From: JAGNKE01 sp965230245 | Lineage (GTDB): Bacteria > Pseudomonadota > Alphaproteobacteria > Micavibrionales > Micavibrionaceae | Length of the DNA stretch: 64,000 nt | Assembly (NCBI GenBank): GCA_965230245.1 | Contig: OZ246000.1 | Span: forward strand, 868,001 to 932,000 | Reading direction: 5' to 3' | Part shown: positions 26,673 to 35,827 of the stretch, one piece after another | Layout: the number at the start of each line of letters is the position of its first letter | How positions within the stretch are numbered: position 1 is the stretch's first letter | Notes under the pieces: generated by a model | Database searches by the model: none | What the model was told of the DNA's origin: nothing | The model's input: only the letters and a program-made list of their open reading frames with translations | Translations under genes and position numbers: made by a program

Positions 26673-28456
26673 TTTTTGCTGCCGTCCATAATATTCAGAA
26701 TCACGACAAAACGTGCGCCCGAAACCTTTCCGCCGCGGGTTTTCACGTTCTCCGCATAAATCAAACCGTTATGAGCTTCGATAATCTGCTTGCAAATTGA
26801 CAAGCCAAGCCCTGAATGCTTGCCGTAATCTTCGCTCTCGGGACGCTCCGAATAAAAACGCTCGAAAACACTCTTGAGTTTGCTTTCGGGAATACCCGGC
26901 CCCTCATCTTCAAAAATAATCGTAATCCGCTTTTTCTTGCGCACAGTCATAATCTTGATCGTGCCTTTAACGGGGCTGAATGTCAGCGCATTCGATACTA
27001 TATTGTGAAACACCTGACCCAAACGGCCCTCACTTCCCAGCACGAAAAGATCATCTTTGTAGGGATGGTCAAGTTTGATCAGAACACCGTCTTTAACAGC
27101 CATATTCTGATAATCAGTATTATCGTCATTTGTTCTGTCCAAAGGATTTTTATAAACATCAATAAGCTTTCGTAATAACAGCCCGATCTCAACAGGCTCG
27201 AAGTGCTCGCGCGAAAGCTCAGCTTCAAGACGGGAAGCGCTGGAAATATCGGAAATCAGACGATCCAGACGCTCAATATCATGCTGGATAATCGCCAGTA
27301 ACTTGTCCTGATCTTCTTTTTTCTTAACGATGGAAGCCGTCTCGACCGCACTTTTCAGAGAAGTAAGCGGGTTCTTAATTTCATGTGCAACATCTGCCGC
27401 GAATGCTTCAATAGAATCCATACGCTCCCATAGCGCATTTGTCATATCACTTAATGCAATCGAAAGCTCCCCGATTTCATCTTTACGGTCACTCATATCA
27501 GGAATTTCGGACGCTTTGATTTTCCCCTTTCTCACTTTCTCGGCCGCATCGGCCAAACGTCGCAAAGGACGCGCAATAACACCGGAAAGATATATGGAAA
27601 GTAAAATGGTAAAAAGCAAAACAGCGAGGAAGACTTTTAGAATATCAAACCAGGCATCGCCGAGTTCTTCGCGTATGTCCTGACTGTCGCTGATCAACAT
27701 GGTTGCACCCAGAACTTTGCCGTTGTGCTTGATCGGCATCGCAGCCGTCAATATCGGGGTATCGTTCATGTCACGCCACGGCGTCATACTGATTTTGCTG
27801 AGCATGGCTTCTCGAACATCAGGATAGTCTGCTGCTTCTCCGGAGTCAGTCTCAACATAAAGCGGCAAACGATTATGCACGGGCAGGAACGAAATCATAA
27901 AAGCACCAATGCTTTTCAGCATCTCGATACTTTGCCATTTCTCTTCCTCTTCGCGAACAAGAGTAAAAATTGGCTCAATTTTATCCTCAGACACAATGTC
28001 ACGAGAATCGGCAATCATTTTGCCGCTGCGATTGAAAACCCGGATACGTTTACCCAAAGTCGCACCAAACGCGCCCACTATGCGGCGCACATTCTCATCC
28101 ACAAGCTGTGGTTCAGCGCCCTCTTCAGGAGTCTCCGTTCGCAAAATACTGCCTTCGGAAACCGCTGCAGTAATCAAAAAAATTTCCGTTTCAAATATTT
28201 CAAGCTTTGATTGAATGAGTCGGCTCTGATAATCGCCAAGATAAAGAACACCGACCATAAGCGTCAGAAGCGCAAGCGCGTTAACCCCGATAATCCTCAA
28301 TGTCAGACCGGTAATACGACCTTCGGTTCCACCCCAATACAAATCCATAAGATGTTCCAGATCACTTTGTCTGGAACCTATCCGTAGCCAGCGGCTATTC
28401 TTCTTTGTATCTGTATCCGACCCCGTAGAGGGTTTCGATTCTGTCGAATTCTTCAT
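26669..28456 (-). CDS. chvG: Sensor histidine kinase ChvG/ExoS family
   Basis: A membrane sensor kinase of the ChvG-ChvI system, which in rhizobia and relatives responds to acid and envelope stress and controls exopolysaccharide, motility and host interaction. It has a cytosolic N-terminus, TM1 (LTLRIIGVNALALLTLMVGV), a periplasmic sensor of about 200 residues, TM2 (VFLAVLLFTILLSIYL), HAMP, the H-box FAADVAHEIKNPLTSLKSA, the N-box IVSNALTFSP and a C-terminal HATPase. The catalytic His is present. The open frame extends to 28546, but I prefer the ATG at 28456, which still overlaps chvI by 62 bases; an ATG at 28348 is a second option. Confidence 0.9.
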   Translation of the reverse strand: MKNSTESKPSTGSDTDTKKNSRWLRIGSRQSDLEHLMDLYWGGTEGRITGLTLRIIGVNALALLTLMVGVLYLGDYQSRLIQSKLEIFETEIFLITAAVSEGSILRTETPEEGAEPQLVDENVRRIVGAFGATLGKRIRVFNRSGKMIADSRDIVSEDKIEPIFTLVREEEEKWQSIEMLKSIGAFMISFLPVHNRLPLYVETDSGEAADYPDVREAMLSKISMTPWRDMNDTPILTAAMPIKHNGKVLGATMLISDSQDIREELGDAWFDILKVFLAVLLFTILLSIYLSGVIARPLRRLADAAEKVRKGKIKASEIPDMSDRKDEIGELSIALSDMTNALWERMDSIEAFAADVAHEIKNPLTSLKSAVETASIVKKKEDQDKLLAIIQHDIERLDRLISDISSASRLEAELSREHFEPVEIGLLLRKLIDVYKNPLDRTNDDNTDYQNMAVKDGVLIKLDHPYKDDLFVLGSEGRLGQVFHNIVSNALTFSPVKGTIKIMTVRKKKRITIIFEDEGPGIPESKLKSVFERFYSERPESEDYGKHSGLGLSICKQIIEAHNGLIYAENVKTRGGKVSGARFVVILNIMDGSKK

Positions 28457-29090
28457 CGACTTTCTTGAACTTTCTTCTGATGCGTTTGATATGTGAGTCA
28501 ACCGTCCGGTCATCAACGTAGATGTTCTCACCATAAGCCATGTCAATCAACTGATCCCTATTGCGAACATGTCCGGGGCGCGTCACCAATGCCTTAACCA
28601 ATAAATACTCTGTAACAGTCAAATTGACCGGCTGCTTCTTCCAGGTACAAAGATGCCGCGCATCGTCCAACTCCATATCGCCATAGGAGATATGCTTTTC
28701 CTCGTGCTTCTCTTCGGACTTTTGCATATCCTGCCGGCGTAACAACACACGGATACGCTCAATAAGCAAACGTTGTGAAAAAGGTTTGGTAATATAATCG
28801 TCCGCACCCATGCGAAGACCAAGTAATTGATCAATTTCATCATCTTTGGACGTTAGAAAAATGACCGGCGTATCGGCCACCTCCCGAAATTTTTTCAGAA
28901 CTTCCATACCGTCAAGCCGCGGCATCTTGATATCCAGAACGACAAGATCAGGTGCATTTTTTGTAATGCCCTGTAATCCGGCTTCACCATCATTATAGGT
29001 ATCGACAGCAAAACCTTCGGCTTCAAGCGCCATAGCAACCGAAGCCGTAATGTTCCGGTCATCGTCAACCAACGCAATTTTATGATCCAT
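28395..29090 (-). CDS. chvI: Response regulator ChvI family
   Basis: An OmpR-type response regulator of about 231 residues, partner of ChvG. The receiver domain begins KIALVDDDRN, has the phospho-acceptor in LVVLDIKMP and the conserved Lys in ITKPF. The winged-helix domain includes LTVTEYLLVKALVTRPGHVRNRDQLIDMAY and VDSHIKRIRRKF. I chose the ATG at 29090 over the GTG three codons upstream because the ATG directly precedes the conserved MDHKIALVDDD. The stop lies within the predicted start region of chvG, which indicates translational coupling. Confidence 0.94.
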   Translation of the reverse strand: MDHKIALVDDDRNITASVAMALEAEGFAVDTYNDGEAGLQGITKNAPDLVVLDIKMPRLDGMEVLKKFREVADTPVIFLTSKDDEIDQLLGLRMGADDYITKPFSQRLLIERIRVLLRRQDMQKSEEKHEEKHISYGDMELDDARHLCTWKKQPVNLTVTEYLLVKALVTRPGHVRNRDQLIDMAYGENIYVDDRTVDSHIKRIRRKFKKVDEEFDRIETLYGVGYRYKEE

Positions 29091-29160
29091 AATCCACACT
29101 CACAATAGCTAGGTCATTATTCTAGCATTATTTTTCACGATTTTTAACAAGAGATTATAA

Positions 29161-30501
29161 CTAATTATCCTCTAATAAATTCAGAACATCTCCTGAAAGA
29201 TAACAAGACCCGCAAATCAAAATACGAAACGGTTCAGAATACGTGTTTTGTAACGTTTGAAGGGCTTTTTTTACTTGTGAATGCGCAGTAACGCTAATTC
29301 CATCAAGAAGATGGCCCGCATGCGATTGTAATCGCTCGGGAGTCAGAATGTTCGTTTCCCCTGCGATAGGAACAAGATGAATGTCATCAACAAAAGGCAA
29401 CATCGGCTCTAGAAAAGCTACCGGATTTTTCGTACCCAACATACCAAGAACAAGGCAAAGAGGCTGCCCGTCTTTTTCCTTTTGCGACCTCAGGAAAGCG
29501 GCCAGCATTTCACCCGCACTGTCATTATGGCCGGAATCCAGCCAAACCTCACTCGTCTCGGGTAATCCCAAAGCAACGGGGTCTAAAACCTGCAACCTCC
29601 CCGCCCAGTGAACACCCACCAGCCCCTTGCGGATCGCTTCTTCCGAAACCGGCAAACGATCCTGAATAACCTCCAACACCGCCAAAGCCAGTCCCGCGTT
29701 ATAAATTTGATGAATGCCATGCAATGCCGGCAAAGGAAAACGGTGCTCTTCTCCCTTGAAACGAAAAACAAAGTTCAAATCACCCTCTTCAACAGACCAG
29801 TCATCACCATAAGCAAATACGATTGAACTCTTCTCGGAGGACACGCGTCTAACAACGTCAAAAATCTCCTCTGAACCCTCACCCTGATAGCCCAGGACAC
29901 AAGGCACACCTACCTTGATGATACCCGCCTTCTCCGCGGCGATCTCGGAAAGCGTTTCGCCCAAAAACTCCGAATGGTCATTGGATATACGACTGATCAC
30001 GCCAACCAAGGGCGATTCAATAACATTGGTGCAGTCCAGACGCCCACCCATGCCGACTTCCAGCAAAACAACATCGGCCGTATGTTCTGCAAACAAATCA
30101 AAACCAATAGCCGTTGTAATTTCAAAAAAAGACAAACCCTCAAGATCATACTGCGCAATCAGTGCATCAATCTTCTGTTCCAGTACCTCATCGGATATTT
30201 GCTGACCTGCAATAACAAAGCGCTCATTGATTTTCACCAGATGCGGTGACGTATAGGCATGAACCATATACCCCTGCTCCTCAAGAATGGATCGAAGCAA
30301 GGCAATCGTCGACCCCTTGCCGTTTGTGCCTGCTACATGAATAACGGGAGGGAGGTTTTTATGCGGATTGCCGAGACGCTCTAGGAGAGAGATATATTTG
30401 TATTGATCCCAATTGACCTTGGAGCCCGTCCGAAGCGTGTATAAATATGCAAGCTTCTCTTGTAAACTCGCATGACCATGCCTCAGATCAGAGAGATGCA
30501 T
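29161..30501 (-). CDS. folC: Folylpolyglutamate synthase / dihydrofolate synthase
   Basis: A 446-residue Mur-ligase-type enzyme that adds glutamate to dihydropteroate and to reduced folates. The P-loop GTNGKGST is at 58-65. HAYTSPHLVKINERF and LLEVGMGGRLDCTNVI carry the family metal- and substrate-binding residues, and GLPETSEVWLDSGHN begins the C-terminal domain. Length is normal. It lies 15 bases downstream of accD, an arrangement (trpA-accD-folC) shared by many alphaproteobacteria. Confidence 0.95.
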   Translation of the reverse strand: MHLSDLRHGHASLQEKLAYLYTLRTGSKVNWDQYKYISLLERLGNPHKNLPPVIHVAGTNGKGSTIALLRSILEEQGYMVHAYTSPHLVKINERFVIAGQQISDEVLEQKIDALIAQYDLEGLSFFEITTAIGFDLFAEHTADVVLLEVGMGGRLDCTNVIESPLVGVISRISNDHSEFLGETLSEIAAEKAGIIKVGVPCVLGYQGEGSEEIFDVVRRVSSEKSSIVFAYGDDWSVEEGDLNFVFRFKGEEHRFPLPALHGIHQIYNAGLALAVLEVIQDRLPVSEEAIRKGLVGVHWAGRLQVLDPVALGLPETSEVWLDSGHNDSAGEMLAAFLRSQKEKDGQPLCLVLGMLGTKNPVAFLEPMLPFVDDIHLVPIAGETNILTPERLQSHAGHLLDGISVTAHSQVKKALQTLQNTYSEPFRILICGSCYLSGDVLNLLEDN

Positions 30502-30516
30502 CGAAAATCTCCGGCG

Positions 30517-31656
30517 TTAACCGGACGCCTTTTTAGAAACAGGTGCTGAACGCTTATTTTCAGAATCTTGCTCGGAACGCTCTTCGGATGAAACCAGAGA
30601 ACTGATTGCCTTTTGCGCGGCTTTCACCTGCTTCATGGCAACTTTGGCCGCCTCCTTGTTGGAATCTAAAATTAACGCCTTCTCGGCTGCACCGCCCTGT
30701 GAACCGTCTGCAGCCTTATCTGCTTTTTCAGCGCTGTCTTGGGCAGAATCCTCTGTCGAAGATTTTCTCTTACCGTTTTTGGGTGGCTCGGGATCCTTTG
30801 TGTAATCCGTCTTCATCAAAATACCGATCATAGTTGCAAGCGTATTCTTCATATCCTTACGCTCGACAACCATGTCCAGTTGCCCGTGCTCCAGAAGATG
30901 CTCGGCAGTCTGGAAACCCTCTGGCAATTCTTCACGCACGGTTTCCTTGATCACGCGTTTGCCCGCAAAACCGATCGTAGCCCCCGGCTCGGCAATCTGG
31001 ATATCACCGACCATCGCAAAAGAAGCACTCACACCGCCCGTCGTAGGATCGGTCAAAACAACGATATAGGGCAGCCTTTGTTCCTTCACCATTTCAACCG
31101 CTATAATCGTACGCGGCATCTGAATCAAAGATAACATCCCCTCCTGCATACGCGCCCCGCCTGATGCCGGAATAACAATAAATGCTGCATTGTTTCTGAC
31201 AGCTGTCTCCGCTGCCTTCACAATCCCTTCACCGACGGCAGCACCCATAGAACCGCCCATAAAACTAAAATTAAACGCGGCAATCACAACATTATTGCCA
31301 CCGATCGTACCTTCGGCAATCGTCAACGCATCCTTTAATCCCGTTTTGGTCTGGTTCCGCTTCAAACGGTCGGCATAACGCTCTTTATCCTTGAACTTCA
31401 ACGGATCATAAGGAACCTTGGGAAAAGGAACGACACTATACTTCGCGTCATCAAACAAATACGCTAAACGCTCTTTGACCGTGATGCGCAAATGATGACC
31501 ACATTTCGTACAAACATTCAAATTGGCTTGCAGATCGGCATGATAGAGAAGTTCTTCACACGCAACGCACTTCGTCCAGAGATTATCCGGCACTTCGCGC
31601 TGTTCGCTAACAAAGGAGCGTATTTTCGGCGGTATGAAGTTGGTTAACCAGTTCAT
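30517..31656 (-). CDS. accD: Acetyl-CoA carboxylase carboxyltransferase subunit beta
   Basis: A 379-residue subunit that with AccA transfers carboxyl from biotin to acetyl-CoA to make malonyl-CoA for fatty acid synthesis. The N-terminal zinc ribbon has Cys at 30, 33, 49 and 52. The crotonase-like core includes GGSMGAAVGEGIVKA and PASGGARMQEGMLSL. The last 90 residues (after about 290) are a Lys/Ala/Ser/Glu-rich low-complexity tail not needed for catalysis in E. coli, making the protein longer than usual. Confidence 0.95.
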   Translation of the reverse strand: MNWLTNFIPPKIRSFVSEQREVPDNLWTKCVACEELLYHADLQANLNVCTKCGHHLRITVKERLAYLFDDAKYSVVPFPKVPYDPLKFKDKERYADRLKRNQTKTGLKDALTIAEGTIGGNNVVIAAFNFSFMGGSMGAAVGEGIVKAAETAVRNNAAFIVIPASGGARMQEGMLSLIQMPRTIIAVEMVKEQRLPYIVVLTDPTTGGVSASFAMVGDIQIAEPGATIGFAGKRVIKETVREELPEGFQTAEHLLEHGQLDMVVERKDMKNTLATMIGILMKTDYTKDPEPPKNGKRKSSTEDSAQDSAEKADKAADGSQGGAAEKALILDSNKEAAKVAMKQVKAAQKAISSLVSSEERSEQDSENKRSAPVSKKASG

Positions 31657-31728
31657 TTAAACTCCAGATTATTGTTCTTATATCTTCACTCAGGGATTAC
31701 AAAAAAAGAAGTGACCGTCAACCTCAGC

Positions 31729-32550
31729 CTATGCCCGTAATGCGTCAGAAAGTGACTGTACGAGGGTCAAGGCAGTCTGTAAATCAGGGTCATCATCCTT
31801 CACTTTACCAGCTTTTTCCTCTAATAGGGCGATTTTTTCAACAATTGATGACCCGACAACGACTGCATCACCAAAAGCCGACATTTCCTGTGCATCTTTT
31901 GGCGTTTTGATACCAAAACCGATCGCAACAGGCAAATCTGTGCTCTTTTTGATTGTTTTGATATGCGCATCAACCGAATCCAGATCGGCCTTCGCCCCGC
32001 CCGTAATCCCCGTAATAGAGATGTAATACAAAAACCCGGTCGCACCATCGATGACCTTGGTCAAACGGTCGCCCTGTGTCGTTGGTGAAACCAGTCGTAT
32101 CATATCCATGAACTGGTTACCGACAGCTTCACGAACGAGTTGATCTTCCTCAGGGGGCAGATCAACAACAATCAAACCGTCAACACCGACATTAGCCGCA
32201 TCCAGAGCAAACTTATCAATACCGTAAGAATAAATCGGGTTGGCATACCCCATCAAAATAATCGGCGTATCCGCATCATCTTTGCGAAACGCATCGACCA
32301 TATCCAGAATTTGTCGAATATGCGTCCCTTGTTTTAGAGCCCTTTGTCCGGCCAGTTGTATGACCGGCCCGTCAGCCGCTGGATCGGAAAAAGGCACACC
32401 GATTTCAATAAGATCAGCACCTTTTTCAGGAAGTGACTTCAATATCTTCAACGACGCATCAATGTCGGGATCCCCCGCCATGATAAAAGTAACAAGCCCT
32501 TTCCGCCCCTCACTTTTTAATGTCTCGAATTTTTTCGCAATACGTCTCAT
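31729..32550 (-). CDS. trpA: Tryptophan synthase alpha chain
   Basis: A 273-residue TIM-barrel subunit that cleaves indole-3-glycerol phosphate to indole and glyceraldehyde-3-phosphate, passing indole to TrpB. The first catalytic Glu is in LIEIGVPFSDPAADGPVIQ and the second Asp in GVDGLIVVDLPPEE. The phosphate-binding VAIGFGIKTPKDA is present. Length is normal. Upstream lies not trpB directly but a GyrI-like gene, 51 bases away. Confidence 0.96.
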   Translation of the reverse strand: MRRIAKKFETLKSEGRKGLVTFIMAGDPDIDASLKILKSLPEKGADLIEIGVPFSDPAADGPVIQLAGQRALKQGTHIRQILDMVDAFRKDDADTPIILMGYANPIYSYGIDKFALDAANVGVDGLIVVDLPPEEDQLVREAVGNQFMDMIRLVSPTTQGDRLTKVIDGATGFLYYISITGITGGAKADLDSVDAHIKTIKKSTDLPVAIGFGIKTPKDAQEMSAFGDAVVVGSSIVEKIALLEEKAGKVKDDDPDLQTALTLVQSLSDALRA

Positions 32551-32601
32551 TTAAATCCAAAATTTTTTTGATACGGCCCGATTCATAAAACAAAACAAAC
32601 C

Positions 32602-33123
32602 CTAGTGCTTGTCCTTCAGACCGATATAAACCAAAACCTCGTGCACACCGTCTTCAAAAAAACGCGGCCCGTATAATTCAAAATCCGTTTCGAATTTACG
32701 ATCCAGATCGCTTTCCCAAACCGCCGTCCACGTCTCGATCAAAGCTTGCGGCTGCTGCCCTTGTGCACTCAAGCCCGCATACTCGCCGCCCTTAACGCGA
32801 ACCTGACGAAAATCCTCTATCCCTGCCGCGGCGGCCTCAACCTCGTCTTCCCTCAGCTTATACCCTATTGTCAGACGGTAAGGCTTCGTATGATCGCCCT
32901 GATACTCCGAGTAAACCGCATAAATGACATCATTCTTGCGCTCCGGCACCTTCATTGCCACACTTTCAGAGAAAAAACGCTGCCAAAGCATATTAATCTG
33001 ATCAACGGCCTGATCATCTTCGTTAGAGATCACCGCCGACAACCCACAAACATCAAACGCCTCAACCGTCTCCAGTCCGGCCTTAACGTCATAATTCTCT
33101 GCGCGAGCCTCAGATCCGCTCAT
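32602..33123 (-). CDS. GyrI-like / effector-binding domain protein
   Basis: A 173-residue soluble protein that resembles the GyrI-like (AraC effector-binding) fold: residues 17-170 follow the pattern of a SOUL/GyrI ligand-binding domain, with LWQRFF, a VIYAVYSEYQGDHTKPYRLTIGY core strand and the C-terminal LYGPRFFEDG...VLVYIGLK that closes these domains. It has no DNA-binding helix-turn-helix. Stand-alone members bind small hydrophobic ligands or, in a few cases, hydrolyse them. The ATG overlaps the trpB stop by four bases, so it is translationally coupled to trpB and inserted between trpB and trpA. A function in tryptophan or indole metabolism is inference from position only. Confidence 0.78.
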   Translation of the reverse strand: MSGSEARAENYDVKAGLETVEAFDVCGLSAVISNEDDQAVDQINMLWQRFFSESVAMKVPERKNDVIYAVYSEYQGDHTKPYRLTIGYKLREDEVEAAAAGIEDFRQVRVKGGEYAGLSAQGQQPQALIETWTAVWESDLDRKFETDFELYGPRFFEDGVHEVLVYIGLKDKH

Positions 33124-34343
33124 ATCTCGACCCCGAGTTTTTCAGCCACCGTAAAGATATCCTTATCCCCGCGGCCGCATAAATTCATAACGATACGGTG
33201 ATCTTTAGGGTAATCCCCAGCAATCTTGGACAAATGCGCAAACGCATGAGACGGCTCAAGCGCCGGAATAATGCCCTCCAACCTTGAACACAGCTGAAAC
33301 GCTTCGAGCGCCTCGTCATCCGTCACGGAAACATATTCGACACGCTCGTGATCGTAAAGCCATGCATGCTCGGGCCCGATCCCCGGATAATCCAGCCCTG
33401 CGGAAATAGAATGTGCTTCCTCGATCTGCCCATGCTCGTCCTGAAGGAAATAACTTTGCATACCGTGCAGAACCCCTGCGCGACCGCCCGTAAGAGACGC
33501 CGCATGTTTATCCGTATCAACACCGTGACCGCCGGCCTCAACCCCGATCATTTTTACGCCCTTGTCATCCAGAAACGGATAAAACAGACCCATAGCATTC
33601 GAACCGCCCCCGATACACGCAATCAGCGTATCAGGCATGCCGCCATACTGGTCGGAAAACTGGCTTTTGACTTCCTTGCCGATAATTGATTGGAAATCAC
33701 GCACCATCATCGGAAACGGATGCGGCCCCGCAACTGTTCCGATCAGGTAATAGGTATCATGCACATTGGTCACCCAGTCGCGCATGGCCTCGTTCATGGC
33801 ATCCTTAAGCGTTCCCGCTCCTGAAGACACGGAGCGCACCTCCGCACCCAGCAGCTTCATACGGAACACATTCGGCGCCTGACGCTCGACATCCGTCTCA
33901 CCCATAAAAATCGTGCATGGCAAATCAAACAACGCACAAACCGTCGCCGTTGCAACACCGTGCTGCCCCGCACCCGTTTCGGCGATAATGCGCGTCTTAC
34001 CCATACGCTTGGCCAGCAAAATCTGGCCAATGCAGTGATTGATCTTGTGTGCACCCGTATGGTTCAATTCATCACGCTTGAAATAAATCTCCGCACCGCC
34101 GAAATGCTTGGTTGTCTTTTCGGCAAAATACAGCGGCGACGGCCGCCCGATATAATGTTTGGCAAATTTATCGAACTCGACCCAGAACTTGATATCCTCT
34201 TTTGCCTCGTTATAGGCCTTCTCGACTTCGAGAATAAGCGGCATCAGCGTTTCGGCGACATAGCGCCCGCCATATTGCCCGAAATGACCACGTTCATCCG
34301 GCCCGTTCGTAAAAGAATTCGGTTTTTTATGTCCTGCTTGCAT
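33120..34343 (-). CDS. trpB: Tryptophan synthase beta chain
   Basis: A 407-residue PLP enzyme that joins indole and serine to form tryptophan. The PLP Lys is in HTGAHKINH (Lys100), the catalytic Glu follows in RIIAETGAGQHGVATAT, and the phosphate loop is CIGGGSNAMG. Length is normal for TrpB1. trpF lies 96 bases upstream on the same strand. No leader peptide with Trp codons was seen in that gap. Confidence 0.97.
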   Translation of the reverse strand: MQAGHKKPNSFTNGPDERGHFGQYGGRYVAETLMPLILEVEKAYNEAKEDIKFWVEFDKFAKHYIGRPSPLYFAEKTTKHFGGAEIYFKRDELNHTGAHKINHCIGQILLAKRMGKTRIIAETGAGQHGVATATVCALFDLPCTIFMGETDVERQAPNVFRMKLLGAEVRSVSSGAGTLKDAMNEAMRDWVTNVHDTYYLIGTVAGPHPFPMMVRDFQSIIGKEVKSQFSDQYGGMPDTLIACIGGGSNAMGLFYPFLDDKGVKMIGVEAGGHGVDTDKHAASLTGGRAGVLHGMQSYFLQDEHGQIEEAHSISAGLDYPGIGPEHAWLYDHERVEYVSVTDDEALEAFQLCSRLEGIIPALEPSHAFAHLSKIAGDYPKDHRIVMNLCGRGDKDIFTVAEKLGVEI

Positions 34344-34439
34344 AACGGGGTTTATAGCCTTTTTTAGGGGTAAAAGAAAAGCCCATTTTCATGAAATACT
34401 TAGCGTATCGAAAGAAAGAAAATAGCGTAAACATAGGCT

Positions 34440-35093
34440 TTAAGCGCTGACAGCGCGAACCTTAGCAATAAATTCCTGTATCTTGCCGGAATCTTTTACG
34501 CCGCGGCTGCTCTCAGCACCTGAGGAAACGTCAACCGCATCGGGCTGCAATATGCTCAAAGCCTCCTCAACATTATGGGTATCCAGCCCACCTGAAAGCA
34601 TCCACGGCTTTTCAAAACGCCTACCCCTTAAAATACTCCAGTCAAAAGATTCCCCCGTCCCCCCGGGCAAATCGGCCTTCGGCGGTTTGGCATCGAACAG
34701 CAACCAGTCAGCCGCATCCTGATACTCGTCAACGCGGTTCAAATCACTTTCATCACGAACGCGTATCGCCTTGATTACAGGCAGCTTATAGTTTTCACCC
34801 ACAGCCCTGACACGTTCGGGTGTTTCATTTCCATGAAGCTGCAAATAGTCTGGCTCGACCTCGGAAACAATACGATTCAGTAACTGATCATCGGGATCAA
34901 CGAACAATCCGACCAAACCAAAATCTTGTGAAACACCCTGTTTTTTAACGAATTCTGAGAGCGCTGCCGCCTGCTCAACTTGAACATAACGCGGAGAAGG
35001 CGGATAAAACACCAACCCGATAAAATCCGCCCCTGCATCAATAGCAGCACTGAGCGTTTCGTTTTCACTCAATCCGCAAATTTTGATTTTCAT
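34440..35093 (-). CDS. trpF: Phosphoribosylanthranilate isomerase
   Basis: A 217-residue TIM-barrel enzyme converting N-(5'-phosphoribosyl)anthranilate to CdRP in tryptophan synthesis. The N-terminal KICGLSENE carries the catalytic Cys, and Asp is in LFDAKPP. The phosphate-binding WMLSGGLDTHNV and the C-terminal AVDVSSGAESSRGVKD are diagnostic. Length is normal. It is 23 bases downstream of pyrF. The earlier pathway genes trpE, trpG, trpD and trpC are not in this window. Confidence 0.95.
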   Translation of the reverse strand: MKIKICGLSENETLSAAIDAGADFIGLVFYPPSPRYVQVEQAAALSEFVKKQGVSQDFGLVGLFVDPDDQLLNRIVSEVEPDYLQLHGNETPERVRAVGENYKLPVIKAIRVRDESDLNRVDEYQDAADWLLFDAKPPKADLPGGTGESFDWSILRGRRFEKPWMLSGGLDTHNVEEALSILQPDAVDVSSGAESSRGVKDSGKIQEFIAKVRAVSA

Positions 35094-35116
35094 GAAAAAC
35101 CACCAAGATGAACCAA

Positions 35117-35815
35117 TTACTGTTCCAGACTATCAAGGATAGCCTGCGCTGCTTCCCCGGGACGCTCTGCTTCTGTAATAGGACGACCGATCACAAGATA
35201 TGTAGCCCCCTCGTCCAAAGCCTGCTTGGGAGTCATGACCCGCTTTTGATCCCCCTTCTCCGCGCCTTCAGGGCGAATGCCGGGAACCATCAAGGCAAAA
35301 TCATCGCCGCAAGTCCGACGCAACCTTGAAATTTCATGCGCGGAACAAACAACGCCGTCAACACCGCTGCCTTGAGCCAGCTTGGCGAGCTGCTCCACAC
35401 GCGCCGATAAATCGGGCTTGTACCCGACCGCTTCCAGAGCATCCTCATCCAGACTGGTCAAAATGGTGACCGCCAGCAATTTGGTCTCTTCAGCGCAAGC
35501 ATCCTTCGCCGCTTTCATCATCTCTGCGCCGCCCGAGGCGTGCACATTTAAATAAGCGGGCTGAACAGAACGGCAAATTGCGCCGACGGCCCCCGCAACC
35601 GTATTCGGAATATCATGGAATTTCAGATCGACAAAAAGCTGCGCCCCGCCGGACGCATCAACCACACGTTTGACCCCCTCCAGACCGAAAGCATTAAAAA
35701 ATTCAAGCCCCAGCTTGATCCCTCCTGTCACGGGTCCGATCTGAGAAGATAAAAAAACGGCGCGCTCAACGTCAGCCGTGTCAATGGCGCAAAATATAAC
35801 GGGTGAAGTGCTCAT
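35117..35815 (-). CDS. pyrF: Orotidine 5'-phosphate decarboxylase
   Basis: A 232-residue enzyme that makes UMP from OMP, the last step of de novo pyrimidine synthesis. The catalytic DxK...D array is in LFVDLKFHDIPNTV. The phosphate-binding segment with VPGIRP and the terminal TYLVIGRPITEA are present. Length is normal. It lies between the lapA-like gene (12 bases) and trpF. pyrC is at 44.9 kb. Confidence 0.96.
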   Translation of the reverse strand: MSTSPVIFCAIDTADVERAVFLSSQIGPVTGGIKLGLEFFNAFGLEGVKRVVDASGGAQLFVDLKFHDIPNTVAGAVGAICRSVQPAYLNVHASGGAEMMKAAKDACAEETKLLAVTILTSLDEDALEAVGYKPDLSARVEQLAKLAQGSGVDGVVCSAHEISRLRRTCGDDFALMVPGIRPEGAEKGDQKRVMTPKQALDEGATYLVIGRPITEAERPGEAAQAILDSLEQ

Positions 35816-35827
35816 AACATTCAGTCT

